Shown piece after piece: positions 34,438-43,985 of a stretch of DNA of 64,000 nt (its first letter is position 1; every line of letters begins with the position of its first letter). A program made the position numbers and the translations under genes. The stretch lies in contig NZ_JAEAGR010000003.1 of the NCBI RefSeq assembly GCF_015999265.1, positions 248,001-312,000 on the forward strand, read 5' to 3'. The stretch comes from Mobilitalea sibirica (GTDB lineage Bacteria > Bacillota > Clostridia > Lachnospirales > Lachnospiraceae). Below the pieces are notes generated by a model, which was given only the letters and a program-made list of their open reading frames with translations, was not told where the DNA came from and made no database searches.

Positions 34438-36537
34438 ATGGATTTTTCACCGCGTCTTAGGCAAATATTGTTGATCCTATTATCAGAGGATCAGATAATT
34501 TCGGTAAAAAAACTTGCAGATGAAATAAAGGTAAGTAAAAGAACGGTACAAAGAGAACTGGAATATGTAGGTTCCTCTTTAAGTAAGTATAAGGTTTCAT
34601 TGCAGACCAAAACAGGTCTGGGCATATGGCTTGAGGGAAATAAGGAGGATAAGGAAAAGCTGTATACAATGCTACAGGAACAAGATGTAATTGATTCCTC
34701 GAATAAGGATGAAAGAAGAAAAAATCTGATCTTAGAAATGTTGAAAGACAGAACGCCAAAAAAACTCTATTATTATGCTAATATCTTCGATGTTAGTGAA
34801 GCAACCATCAGTAATGATATGGAAGCGGTCTCAGGATGGTTTGATCAATTTCATTTAACTATAATACGTAAACAGGGATATGGAGTTGCTTTAGAGGGTA
34901 GTGAAAAGAGCTATCGCATTGCTGTGCGTCGCTTTATTGATGAAAATATTGATAATATAGATATACTAAAATATATGGAGGAGAACGAACGAACCGTTTT
35001 TGATATTTTAAAGGACAGAGAAGGACAAAACATATATCATTTATTAAATAACGAAGTATTAAGACAAGTCATAACATGCTTTCAAAGCATAAGGGATAAA
35101 AGATTAACCAGGCTTACGGAGAATTCTTATATTGGATTAATCTTGCATGTTACCATTGCCATAAACCGCATATTACAGCAGGAGATTATCGAAACTGATC
35201 AAGAATTATTAGATAAGCTGACTAAGAATGAAGATTATGATCTGGCCATGCGTATAGCAAATTCATTGGAAGAGGAATTTCAAATCGAAATTCCTGATAT
35301 TGAGATTGCTTATATTTTACTGCATATAAAAGGCTCGAAATTACAATATATAGACGATAATGAAGTTGAGAATGAGAATAAGAGGGAACGACAGGAGATA
35401 TTAGATTTCATTCATGACATGATAGAGGTATATGACCAAGAGATATCTTATGAATTAAAACAGGATGAAGAATTTATTACAGGTTTGGCAACTCATATGC
35501 AACCTACCTTTCTTAGGCTTAAAAATCATATGATTATATCAAATCCGTTATTGCAGCAAATACAAGATACCTATCCCGATATTTATAAAAAATGTGTAAG
35601 AGTTGGAAATCTGATTACACAAAGGTACGGTTTTCAAGTTCCGGAAGAAGAGATAGGTTTTTTAGCAATGCATTTTGGAGCTGCCTGCGTTAGGTTGGAA
35701 AATCAAAAAGAAAGTAAACGTAAAGTGGACATTGGAATTGTATGTGCCAGCGGGATTGGCATATCCAGACTAATGCTTTCCAAGTTAAGACGTTTTCTAA
35801 AAGACAGAGCAGAGCTTACTACCTACGGAAAAGAAGAATTGACCCCGCATCAGCTAAATAAAATGGACTTTTTAATCTCAAGCATTAGATTGGATGAGAT
35901 GGATGCAGATATCATTCGGGTGAGTCCGCTCCTGCTTGACAATGATTTGGAACGTATTGATGCCAAGGTCCGGGTATATGCAAAAACACCGAAGAAAACA
36001 AAACCGGACAATGAATTTTCCAAGCAGCTGGATCAGGTTAATTTTATCGCGACCCAAATAAAGTATTTGATTAAAGAGTTCCAGTGTATTAAGGTAAGCA
36101 GTTCCATAACCTTTGATGAATTACTGGTTGCAATAACAGAGCGGTTATCTCCTTATAATGAAAAACGCATTATTATTCAGGAAGACATAAAAAAAAGGGA
36201 GAAATTATCTTCTCAGATTATACCGGAATATGATTTTGCCTTGCTCCACAGTAGGACCAAAGGGGTAATACGTCCGTGCTTTTCGGTATGTGTTACCAAT
36301 GGTTTAGGATCATTTAAAGATCCTTACTTTCAAAATATTCATGCAGTAATTATTATGCTGATTCCGGAGAATGACCGTGTCAATGAAAACAGTGAAATCA
36401 TGGGTTATCTTAGCGGTGTTTTAATCGAAAAGAATTACTTTCTGGAAACAATATTTACCGGGGATAGAGATAATATTAGGGAAGTTTTTGCTAAGGAGTT
36501 AAAGCAGTATTTTAATCAGTATCTGGAGCGAGTGTAA
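34438..36537 (+). CDS. MtlR/BglG-type PTS-regulated transcription activator
   Basis: The 699-residue regulator has N-terminal helix-turn-helix regions (about 10-130, including VKKLADEIKVSKRTVQRELE), two PRD domains (about 190-300 and 310-420), an EIIB-like domain with Cys in IGIVCASGIGISRLML (about 435) and a C-terminal EIIA-like domain (about 540-695, with LLHSRTKGVIRPCFSV). Phosphorylation of these domains by HPr, EIIA and EIIB normally sets its activity. It should activate this operon. A hairpin GGCAGC/GCTGCC near 34227 lies in the gap before it. Confidence 0.88.
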   Translation: MDFSPRLRQILLILLSEDQIISVKKLADEIKVSKRTVQRELEYVGSSLSKYKVSLQTKTGLGIWLEGNKEDKEKLYTMLQEQDVIDSSNKDERRKNLILEMLKDRTPKKLYYYANIFDVSEATISNDMEAVSGWFDQFHLTIIRKQGYGVALEGSEKSYRIAVRRFIDENIDNIDILKYMEENERTVFDILKDREGQNIYHLLNNEVLRQVITCFQSIRDKRLTRLTENSYIGLILHVTIAINRILQQEIIETDQELLDKLTKNEDYDLAMRIANSLEEEFQIEIPDIEIAYILLHIKGSKLQYIDDNEVENENKRERQEILDFIHDMIEVYDQEISYELKQDEEFITGLATHMQPTFLRLKNHMIISNPLLQQIQDTYPDIYKKCVRVGNLITQRYGFQVPEEEIGFLAMHFGAACVRLENQKESKRKVDIGIVCASGIGISRLMLSKLRRFLKDRAELTTYGKEELTPHQLNKMDFLISSIRLDEMDADIIRVSPLLLDNDLERIDAKVRVYAKTPKKTKPDNEFSKQLDQVNFIATQIKYLIKEFQCIKVSSSITFDELLVAITERLSPYNEKRIIIQEDIKKREKLSSQIIPEYDFALLHSRTKGVIRPCFSVCVTNGLGSFKDPYFQNIHAVIIMLIPENDRVNENSEIMGYLSGVLIEKNYFLETIFTGDRDNIREVFAKELKQYFNQYLERV

Positions 36538-36783
36538 TGTCTTTAAGAATGTCGCTAACGGATAGCGCCAAACTCGTGATTGTATTCATTGAAATATAGG
36601 GGCTTATGACAGTATAATGTAATTACAGAAGTTGTTAAAGATAAATATAAAAGATGAATAGGATAAATTTGCAGCTTTCGAATAAAATACTGCACAAAAA
36701 CGACATGTGATCTGAATGACTGATACGGTGAGACGTTTGAATTGTACCTGTTGATATGGACTATAGAGAGAGGATCTGAAAAA

Positions 36784-37209
36784 ATGGAATTACTCAATAA
36801 AAACAATATATTTCTTAACTGCAAAGCGAAAGAAAAGGAAGAGGTAATCAGAGAAATAGGCCGGGTTTTATGTAACAGCGGTTATGTGGATGAGAGCTAT
36901 ATCGATGCTATGATAGAAAAGGAGAATATCTTTTCTACCAATATCGGTAATGGCATTGCAATCCCTCATGGGGTAGAAGCTGCCAAAAAAAAGATTAAGA
37001 AAGCCGGTATTGCAGTAATGATCTTCCCGGAAGGAACTAAGTGGAACGAGGAGGAAGTAAAGGTGGTAATCGGGATAGCCAGTGCGGGGGACGAGCATCT
37101 GGATGTTCTGGCTAATATTGCGGATAATCTTTCTACCGAAGAGGCAGTACAGGATTTGATGAAAAAAAGTGTCGATGAAATATATAATATATTCACCGGT
37201 AAGGCGTAG
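36784..37209 (+). CDS. PTS mannitol/fructose-type EIIA component
   Basis: The 141-residue cytoplasmic phosphocarrier takes phosphate from HPr and passes it to the EIIB cysteine. The active histidine is His62 in IGNGIAIPHGVE, the family signature. VKVVIGIASAGDEHLDVLANIADNL is the usual second conserved part. The ATG at 36784 follows AGAGGAT. An upstream ATG in frame at 36742 lacks a ribosome site. It completes the separate EIICB protein. Confidence 0.9.
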   Translation: MELLNKNNIFLNCKAKEKEEVIREIGRVLCNSGYVDESYIDAMIEKENIFSTNIGNGIAIPHGVEAAKKKIKKAGIAVMIFPEGTKWNEEEVKVVIGIASAGDEHLDVLANIADNLSTEEAVQDLMKKSVDEIYNIFTGKA

Positions 37210-37260
37210 TAGAAGCAGTTAAATTTAGATTTAAGTTTCATCGGGGAGGTTAGTACGATT

Positions 37261-38199
37261 ATGATTATTACAGTTACCATGAATCCGGCAATTGATAAAA
37301 CAGTCGATTTGGAGCAGCTCGAAAGAGGTGGACTAAATCGCCTAAAGAATGTGATTGTAGATGCAGGAGGAAAGGGAATTAATGTTTCAAAAACAATAAA
37401 AGAATTAGGTGGAGATACAATTGCAACCGGTTTTATCGGAGGTAGCGGAGGTATTCTAATTAAGAAGGCATTATCAGAGCAAGAAATTCAAGCTGATTTT
37501 ATCGAGATTACCAATGAAATCAGAACAAATATGAAGGTCGTGGAACGGGACGGATATGTTACAGAATTAAATGAACCCGGCCCACTTGTAACACAGGATG
37601 AATTAAATCAATTGACAGAGAAACTACTCGGATATGCCAATGAAGATTCTTTGTTTATCCTAGCAGGAAGTGTCCCCAATGGTATTCGTAAAGATATCTA
37701 TAAAGATTTAACCCTTATGTTAAAGGAAAAGAAGGCTAAGGTATTCATTGATGCAGATGGGGAATTATTTATTCATTCACTGGAAGCAGGGCCAACTATA
37801 ATAAAACCAAATCGGTTTGAACTGGAAAGATACTTTCATAAGGACTACAGAGTGGATGAAGACGAGTTGATTGTAATGGGACAGCAATTATTACAGAAAG
37901 GTATTCGTACGGTTGCTATCTCTTTAGGTCAGATGGGGGCTTTATTTCTAAATGATAATCAGGTATATAAATGTCCCGGATTAAAGGTAGAAGCTCATTC
38001 AACCGTAGGGGCAGGAGATGCTATGGTGGCAGCGTTAGCCTATGGTTTAGATCAGGGTCTGGAATTAACAGAATGTATGAAATTAGGAATGGCTGCATCC
38101 GCAGGTGCAGTAACAACTCATGGAACCAAGCCACCGAAGAAAAGCTTGGTGGAGGAGTTGCTTGGTCAAGTTAAGGTAGTTCGTATTGACGCTATATAA
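37261..38199 (+). CDS. fruK: 1-phosphofructokinase (PfkB family)
   Basis: The 312-residue kinase phosphorylates fructose-1-phosphate (or a related hexose phosphate such as tagatose-6-phosphate) to the bisphosphate. The start IITVTMNPAIDKTVDL, DAGGKGINVSKTIKELG and the catalytic STVGAGDAMVAALAYGL mark the FruK/LacC group. It lies 50 bp after the EIIA gene. In a mannitol operon this enzyme is unexpected, because the usual product is fructose-6-phosphate. See the finding on the proposed pathway. Confidence 0.88.
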   Translation: MIITVTMNPAIDKTVDLEQLERGGLNRLKNVIVDAGGKGINVSKTIKELGGDTIATGFIGGSGGILIKKALSEQEIQADFIEITNEIRTNMKVVERDGYVTELNEPGPLVTQDELNQLTEKLLGYANEDSLFILAGSVPNGIRKDIYKDLTLMLKEKKAKVFIDADGELFIHSLEAGPTIIKPNRFELERYFHKDYRVDEDELIVMGQQLLQKGIRTVAISLGQMGALFLNDNQVYKCPGLKVEAHSTVGAGDAMVAALAYGLDQGLELTECMKLGMAASAGAVTTHGTKPPKKSLVEELLGQVKVVRIDAI

Positions 38200-38225
38200 G
38201 CTAACACAGATGGGAGAGAGATGGT

Positions 38226-39485
38226 ATGAAAACAAGAGCGGTCAGAATGTATGGGATGGATGATTTGAGATTAGAAGAATTCGATTTACCGGAGATAAAA
38301 GACGATGAAATATTAGTCAAGGTAATCAGTGACAGTATTTGCATGTCTACTTATAAATTAGTGAAGCAAGGAAAAAAACATAAGCGGGCACCACAAAACA
38401 TTGACACCAATCCGATTATTATCGGTCATGAATTTGCCGGAGATATCGTAAAGGTAGGTTCAAAGTGGGCACATCAATTTAAGCCGGGTCAAAAATTTGC
38501 CCTACAACCAGCACTTAATTATAAAGGAAGCTTAGCTTCCCCGGGTTATTCCTATGAATACTTCGGAGGTGCCTGTACCTATTGTATTATTCCGCAGGAA
38601 GTTATGGAACTTGGTTGTTTATTAAATTATGACGGCGAAAGTTATTTTGAAGCTTCTCTTGGGGAACCTATGAGTTGTATCATTGGTGGATATCATGCCA
38701 ATTATCATACCAATAAGCAAAATTATCATCATGAGATGGGAGTAAAAGCCGGTGGAAATCTGCTAATTATGGGAGGTTGTGGTCCTATGGGGCTTGGCGC
38801 CGTAAGTTATGGTTTGTGCATTGAGAATAAACCGAAACGGTTGGTGGTTACGGATATCAGTGATGATAGAATCAATAGAGCCAGAGAGGTTATATCCGAA
38901 GAAACGGCTGCAAAAAGCGGTGTTGAATTAATCTATGTGAATACACAAACGATGGAAAATCCCGTCAAAGAGTTGAGGGCACTTACAAATGACCATGGAT
39001 ATGACGATGTATTTGTCTATGTACCGATTCGCCAAGTAGCAGAAATGGGAGATTCTCTATTAGCGTTTGACGGATGTATGAATTTCTTTGCCGGACCTAC
39101 CAATAATCAGTTCAAAGCAGAGATTAACCTATATAATGTACATTATACAAGTACTCATATCATAGGAACAACCGGTGGCAATACGGATGATTTGGTGGAA
39201 GCAATTGATTTGGCATCAAAGAAATTAATCGAACCGGCTGTTATGGTAACACATATTGGTGGTATTGACAGTATTGCAGAGGCTACATTAAAGCTACCTG
39301 AGATACCCGGTGGTAAAAAACTAAATTATACACAATTTAATATGCCCTTGACAGCAATCGAGGATTTTGAAGAATTAGGGAAAAACGATCCGTTATATAA
39401 CAAGCTTTCGCAAGCTTGCAAAAGACATAAGGGTTTGTGGAATAGTGAAGCTGAAAAAATTCTATTTGAACATTTTGGAGTATAA
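38226..39485 (+). CDS. Zinc-type alcohol dehydrogenase, sorbose-1-phosphate reductase-like
   Basis: The 419-residue medium-chain dehydrogenase has a GroES-like catalytic half with IIIGHEFAGDIVKVG and Cys at 41 (DSICMSTYK), and a Rossmann half with GGNLLIMGGCGPMGLGAVSYG. The length and the broad pattern resemble L-sorbose-1-phosphate reductase (SorE). That enzyme works on the carbon next to the phosphate-bearing carbon. The four structural zinc cysteines of classic alcohol dehydrogenases are not obvious. In this operon it is the likely polyol-phosphate dehydrogenase. Exact substrate unknown. Confidence 0.75.
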   Translation: MKTRAVRMYGMDDLRLEEFDLPEIKDDEILVKVISDSICMSTYKLVKQGKKHKRAPQNIDTNPIIIGHEFAGDIVKVGSKWAHQFKPGQKFALQPALNYKGSLASPGYSYEYFGGACTYCIIPQEVMELGCLLNYDGESYFEASLGEPMSCIIGGYHANYHTNKQNYHHEMGVKAGGNLLIMGGCGPMGLGAVSYGLCIENKPKRLVVTDISDDRINRAREVISEETAAKSGVELIYVNTQTMENPVKELRALTNDHGYDDVFVYVPIRQVAEMGDSLLAFDGCMNFFAGPTNNQFKAEINLYNVHYTSTHIIGTTGGNTDDLVEAIDLASKKLIEPAVMVTHIGGIDSIAEATLKLPEIPGGKKLNYTQFNMPLTAIEDFEELGKNDPLYNKLSQACKRHKGLWNSEAEKILFEHFGV

Positions 39486-39584
39486 TAGTTAAAAATGTTT
39501 ACAGAATACTGCCTAATGAGCATAATAATAAGTGATTAACTAATTTATATTTTGTACTTTTCAAAATAGAAATAGGAGGATAGC

Positions 39585-39848
39585 ATGGTAAGTCAAAAAA
39601 CAAAAGTAATCAATCCGTCCGGTATGCATGCGAGACCTGCCAGTGAATTGGCTAAGTTAGCTTCAAAATGTGAATCGGATATTACAATAAAGGTTGGGGA
39701 GAAAAACATTAACCCCAAGAGTATATTGAATATTATGTCAGCAGCAATACGATGCGGAACCGATATCGTGGTGGAATGCAGTGGTGAAACGGAAAAGGAA
39801 GATTTGGCTAAGATAATCGAAGCAATCGAAAGTGGTCTGGGAGAATAA
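39585..39848 (+). CDS. ptsH: HPr phosphocarrier protein
   Basis: The 87-residue protein carries phosphate from Enzyme I to EIIA. His15 lies in NPSGMHARPASELAKLA. The regulatory serine Ser46 is present in NPKSILNIMSAAI, so HPr-kinase control is possible. AGGAGG precedes the ATG. Its place inside a sugar operon, next to its own Enzyme I, may mean a dedicated relay; whether another HPr exists elsewhere cannot be seen here. Confidence 0.93.
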   Translation: MVSQKTKVINPSGMHARPASELAKLASKCESDITIKVGEKNINPKSILNIMSAAIRCGTDIVVECSGETEKEDLAKIIEAIESGLGE

Positions 39849-39885
39849 GATGAGAGATTGTCTTAAAGGGCTCATGGAGGTGAAT

Positions 39886-41571
39886 ATGAAAACCATACAT
39901 GTTGAAAGAACTGCTTCAAAAGGAATTGCAATTGGAAAGGCTTATTTGGTGGATAAAACTGATTTAAACATTTCTTATGACACCATTAGAGAACAGGATA
40001 TTACGAAGGAAATCAGTCGGTTTGAGGCTGCCGTAGCAAATTCTGTGAGGGAGCTAGAGGCTTTGGCGGTCAAAGATAAGATTTTTGATACACATCTGGA
40101 AATGATCAAAGACATAACACTGTACGATAGCGTGGTATCAAAAATTAAAGAAAATAGGCAAAATGCCGAAGCTTCATTAGAAGCTGCTATTGCAGAGCTG
40201 ATTGAGATTTTTGAAGGAATTGAAGATGAGTATATGCGAGAGCGAACAGCAGATATTCGTGATATTAATGAGCGTTTACTCTGTAATCTACAGGGAGTAA
40301 AACATAATCCTTTTGAGAATATGAATGAAGAGGCTATCCTGGTAGCGAAAGATCTTTCGCCATCAGATACAGCCTCCTTCAATACAGATTATGTCTTAGG
40401 TTTTATCACGCAGGAGGGCGGAATAACCAGCCATGTGTCTATTTTAGCAAAAGGCTTGGGAATACCGGCCTTGGTGGGAGTAAAAGATATTCTTAATCAG
40501 ATAGAACCAGGGGATACTATTATTATGGATGCGGAGAATGGGAAAATTCTAATTAATCCGGATAATAATACGCTAAGTTTATATGAGAAGGAACGTATTC
40601 ATCAGCTGAAAAGATCTGAGCAATTGTCACAGTTAAAGGAGCTGCCGGCCATTACAAAGGACGGAAGGAAAGTTAGTTTATGTGCCAATGTAGGAAGCAT
40701 TCAAGATATCAAAAAAGCGATCGAGTGCGGAATGGATGGCGTAGGACTTTTTCGAAGTGAATTTCTTTATATGGATAACACTCATTTTCCTACAGAAGAA
40801 GAACAGTATCTGGTTTATAAAGAGGCAGCACAGTTATCCGGCCCGGAGTTGACGATTCGTACCTTGGATATCGGAGGAGATAAAGCGTTATCCTATTATG
40901 AATTTGAGAAAGAAGAGAATCCGTTCTTGGGCTGGCGTGCAATTCGCATTTCTCTTGATTTAAAAGATATGTTTAAGACTCAGTTAACTGCCATCTTACG
41001 GGCCAGTGCCTATGGAAAGGTTCGTATTATGTTTCCTATGATTATATCAATGGAAGAGCTGCGTATGGCAAAAGAACTTTTAGAGGAATGCAAAAAAGAA
41101 CTAGATAATAAAAGCATATCCTATGATAAGGAAATAAAAGTTGGTATTATGATAGAAACTCCGGCGTCGGTTCTACTGGTTGAGGATTTTGCTAAAGAAG
41201 TGGATTTCTTTAGTATAGGGACTAATGACTTAACGCAATATCTGCTTGCGGTTGACAGAGGTAACAATAAAATATCTAAGCTGTATAATTCATTTCATCC
41301 GGCAGTTTTGCGAAGCATAAGACATGTGATTAGAGCGGGGCATAAGAATAATATTACAGTTGGTATGTGTGGTGAATTTGCCAGTGACATACGAGCAGCG
41401 AAATTATTACTAGGTCTTGGTTTGGATGAGTTTAGTATGTCCTATAGAGAGATACCGGAGATGAAGAATATGATAAGAAATAATTCATATGAGGAAGCAC
41501 AAGCCGTAGCTGAAAAAGTATGTGAAAAGATTACAATTAGGGAAGTATATGAGGTGTTAGGGTTTTCTTAG
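39886..41571 (+). CDS. ptsI: PTS Enzyme I (phosphoenolpyruvate-protein phosphotransferase)
   Basis: The 561-residue enzyme starts the phosphorelay by taking phosphate from phosphoenolpyruvate. It has an N-terminal helical domain, the active histidine at about 183 in QEGGITSHVSILAKGLGIP, and the PEP-binding barrel with GVGLFRSEFLYM, TLDIGGDKALSYYEF, DFFSIGTNDLTQYLLAVDRGN and GMCGEFASD. The ATG at 39886 follows GGAGGTGAAT; the annotated frame opens earlier but lacks a site. Last gene of the operon. Confidence 0.95.
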   Translation: MKTIHVERTASKGIAIGKAYLVDKTDLNISYDTIREQDITKEISRFEAAVANSVRELEALAVKDKIFDTHLEMIKDITLYDSVVSKIKENRQNAEASLEAAIAELIEIFEGIEDEYMRERTADIRDINERLLCNLQGVKHNPFENMNEEAILVAKDLSPSDTASFNTDYVLGFITQEGGITSHVSILAKGLGIPALVGVKDILNQIEPGDTIIMDAENGKILINPDNNTLSLYEKERIHQLKRSEQLSQLKELPAITKDGRKVSLCANVGSIQDIKKAIECGMDGVGLFRSEFLYMDNTHFPTEEEQYLVYKEAAQLSGPELTIRTLDIGGDKALSYYEFEKEENPFLGWRAIRISLDLKDMFKTQLTAILRASAYGKVRIMFPMIISMEELRMAKELLEECKKELDNKSISYDKEIKVGIMIETPASVLLVEDFAKEVDFFSIGTNDLTQYLLAVDRGNNKISKLYNSFHPAVLRSIRHVIRAGHKNNITVGMCGEFASDIRAAKLLLGLGLDEFSMSYREIPEMKNMIRNNSYEEAQAVAEKVCEKITIREVYEVLGFS

Positions 41572-41657
41572 TCAATGGAATCAAAGGATATTCATTCTAT
41601 GTCCTATTCTGTTAAATATGGACTATCAATAAGTATGAGTATATCATTTAGGAATAC

Positions 41658-41698
41658 CTTCTGACCGGTCTTTTGGTTTACCGGTCAGAAGTTTTTTA
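41658..41698 (+). terminator. Terminator of the PTS operon
   Basis: A perfect 12-bp stem CTTCTGACCGGT/ACCGGTCAGAAG (41658-41669 with 41680-41691) is followed by TTTTTT. A degenerate second copy lies at about 41722-41770 (AAAACCTGCTGGTCGG paired loosely with ATCGGTCTGAAGGTTTT), as if the terminator had been duplicated. Confidence 0.92.
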
Positions 41699-41865
41699 GT
41701 GTATAGATGTCCATCATTTATGAAAACCTGCTGGTCGGTCATTGGGATTATTATCGGTCTGAAGGTTTTGTTTGAAACAATAGACATTTGGACCATACGA
41801 TTTCATTCGGTCTTTTACATCCGCTAAAATAAGATTGATTCTAATAAACATAACAAAGGATTCTC

Positions 41866-41893
41866 TTGAAATATCGTAATATTATGATACAAT
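41866..41893 (+). promoter_or_regulatory. Promoter of the VanW gene
   Basis: TTGAAA at 41866-41871 and TACAAT at 41888-41893 with a 16-bp spacer, about 70 bp before the start codon. Confidence 0.55.
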
Positions 41894-41962
41894 TAGGAAT
41901 ACAGATAAAGTCGCATTTAATGATTGTATTTAAAACCTATCTTAATGGTTAGGAGGGTATGA

Positions 41963-43366
41963 ATGAACAAAAAAAGAATCATCACAACTGCATTGTTTTC
42001 TATCATAATTATCTTTGTATTTAGCGTCAATACTTATAACACATCTGCAGCGGAGAGTGTTAAGAGAATACATAATGGCGTGTTCATAGATACGGTTAAT
42101 ATTAGTGGTATGACCCAGGCGGAAGCGGAAGAAGCGGTTTCTGATTTTTTAACAGAGCTTCAAAAGAAAGAAATTGCGATCCAGGTTGGAAGTAAAGTGG
42201 TATATAGCACCATGGGAGAACTAGGTTATACATATGAGCCGAATAATTATATTAAGCAGGCTTTAAGATTGGCTACTTCAGGGAATGTCATTAAAAAATA
42301 TAAGGATATTAAGGATATTGAGCACGGTAACATTATCTATCCTCTTACATTTTCCTTCGATGAAAACAGGCTACGTGAGCTAATCGCCGGAGAGGTAAGT
42401 TATTATAATATAGAGCCGGTGAATGCAACATTCTCAAGAAAAAACAATGAATTTGTATATGTCGATCACGTGATTGGAAGCAAGGTTGATGTAGATCAGA
42501 CCTTTGAGTTGATTAGGCAAAATATTAATAGCTGGAATCGCCTTGATATGTTTGTGGAAGCGGTTATGGTTGATGATATGCCGGCTTATACAAGAGAGGA
42601 TCTGGAGAATAGCAACTCTATCTTAGGTGAATTTACAACTGAGTATACGTCCTCCGCGGAAGGCAGAGCTGCCAATCTGGCTAATGGAGCCAGACTTATG
42701 AATAACACGGTGTTATATCCCGGGGAGACCTTTTCTACGATTGATGCCTTGATGCCCTTTACTTATGAAAATGGTTATTTTGACGCAGGAGCTTATATCA
42801 ACGGTAGAATAGTTGACGATAATATCGGAGGAGGCGCTTGCCAGGTATCCACTACCCTTTATAATGCATTACTGTTATCGGAAATTGATATAGTTAGTAG
42901 ACAAGCACATTCTATGACGGTGAGCTATGTACCATTATCCATGGATGCCGCTGTATCCGAAACCGGTGGTAAGGATTTACTATTTAAGAACAACACGGAT
43001 TTACCTATATTGATTGAAGCATTTAGTAAAGACAGAAAAATCACTTTTCGTATCTGGGGTCATGAAACCAGGGATACAAAAAACAGAACAGTAAAATATG
43101 AAAACAAAGTGGTTTCAGAAACTGCTCCACCTTCTAAGGATATTATTACGAAGGATCCTACCCAACCTACGACCTATAAAAAGGTAACACAAAAAGCGAA
43201 AACCGGTTATAGGACTGAATTATATAAGGTTGTGTATGAAAACGGTAAGGAAGTTAGCAGAACTAAGATAAATTCCAGTTATTATGCTGCGGAACCAAAT
43301 CATGTTACAGTAGGTACAAAAGAGGTAAAGAAGGATAATAAAGATAATAAAGATAAGAACGATTAA
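41963..43366 (+). CDS. VanW-domain and G5-domain exported protein
   Basis: The 467-residue protein has an N-terminal signal or anchor helix (IITTALFSIIIIFVFSVN), then a peptidoglycan-binding-like domain (about 40-200). The VanW domain (about 220-355) includes NGARLMNNTVLYPGETFS and DDNIGGGACQVSTTLYNALL. A C-terminal G5-like segment (KKVTQKAKTGYRTELYKVVYENGKEVS) precedes a lysine- and asparagine-rich tail. Such proteins act at the cell wall; VanW function is not established and does not imply vancomycin resistance. AGGAGGG precedes the ATG. Confidence 0.85.
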   Translation: MNKKRIITTALFSIIIIFVFSVNTYNTSAAESVKRIHNGVFIDTVNISGMTQAEAEEAVSDFLTELQKKEIAIQVGSKVVYSTMGELGYTYEPNNYIKQALRLATSGNVIKKYKDIKDIEHGNIIYPLTFSFDENRLRELIAGEVSYYNIEPVNATFSRKNNEFVYVDHVIGSKVDVDQTFELIRQNINSWNRLDMFVEAVMVDDMPAYTREDLENSNSILGEFTTEYTSSAEGRAANLANGARLMNNTVLYPGETFSTIDALMPFTYENGYFDAGAYINGRIVDDNIGGGACQVSTTLYNALLLSEIDIVSRQAHSMTVSYVPLSMDAAVSETGGKDLLFKNNTDLPILIEAFSKDRKITFRIWGHETRDTKNRTVKYENKVVSETAPPSKDIITKDPTQPTTYKKVTQKAKTGYRTELYKVVYENGKEVSRTKINSSYYAAEPNHVTVGTKEVKKDNKDNKDKND

Positions 43367-43414
43367 GAGCTTTAGAAAAAACAATTAATTTTATATACGA
43401 TATAAACAAATTCA

Positions 43415-43466
43415 GGGTGTCCTAAAACTATGATGTTTATCATGATTTTGAGACACCCATTTTATT
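43415..43466 (+). terminator. Terminator of the VanW gene
   Basis: GGGTGTC at 43415-43421 pairs with GACACCC at 43452-43458, with further imperfect pairing inside, and TTTTATTT follows. Confidence 0.7.
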
Positions 43467-43556
43467 TGGTAAAGGGGGTTATAGTAGCTTATATATTGCA
43501 ATTGGTCATTTTTACGCATTCAGATATACCTTTATCCATACTTTGCGCACATGTTG

Positions 43557-43670
43557 CTACATATTGGACCCTTTATTAACAGCCTTACGGGAAACATTAT
43601 TTGCTGCAAAAGCAGTACTTGATGATAATAACATAATTCCTATCACCGCTGCTTCGAATATTTTTTTCAT
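43557..43670 (-). pseudogene. Small secreted peptide gene, frameshifted
   Basis: On the minus strand GGAGGAAAAACG precedes an ATG at 43670 that starts MKKIFEAAVIGIMLLSSS, then TAFAANN, a clear signal peptide. The frame stops after 37 codons, just past VNKGSNM. In the next frame the reading continues as QYVATCAQSMDKGISECV, then KMTNCNI, and stops at 43489. A single-base indel near 43565 would give a peptide of about 58 residues with three cysteines. Either the gene is broken or the sequence has an error. Function unknown. Confidence 0.5.
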
Positions 43671-43985
43671 CGTTTTTCCTCCAAATATAATTTAGTTGTT
43701 TTTAACGACTAGATTATAATAACTATTTTTTTTACAGGATTGATGTAGATTGTTTGAATAGGATTGTACTTATAGCCAGAAGTATAGGTTTAATTAAGAA
43801 GAATATAGGAGGATAAGAAAGAGACCATGAGATAAAGAATAAAGACAGGGTATGATATTTTATCAACTTGTTTTTTAAGATGACGTGTGATAAACTTACT
43901 TACAGAAGAAACAAAAATAAGTTCAAATTGACACAAAACTATAAAATAGGAACTAATTCATAATTGTATAAGTATAATAATAATC

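Noticed and set aside
41963-43366. VanW gene as evidence of a vancomycin-resistance cluster
   Set aside because: No vanR, vanS, vanH, vanA or vanX is nearby, and VanW-domain proteins are common in Clostridia without resistance.
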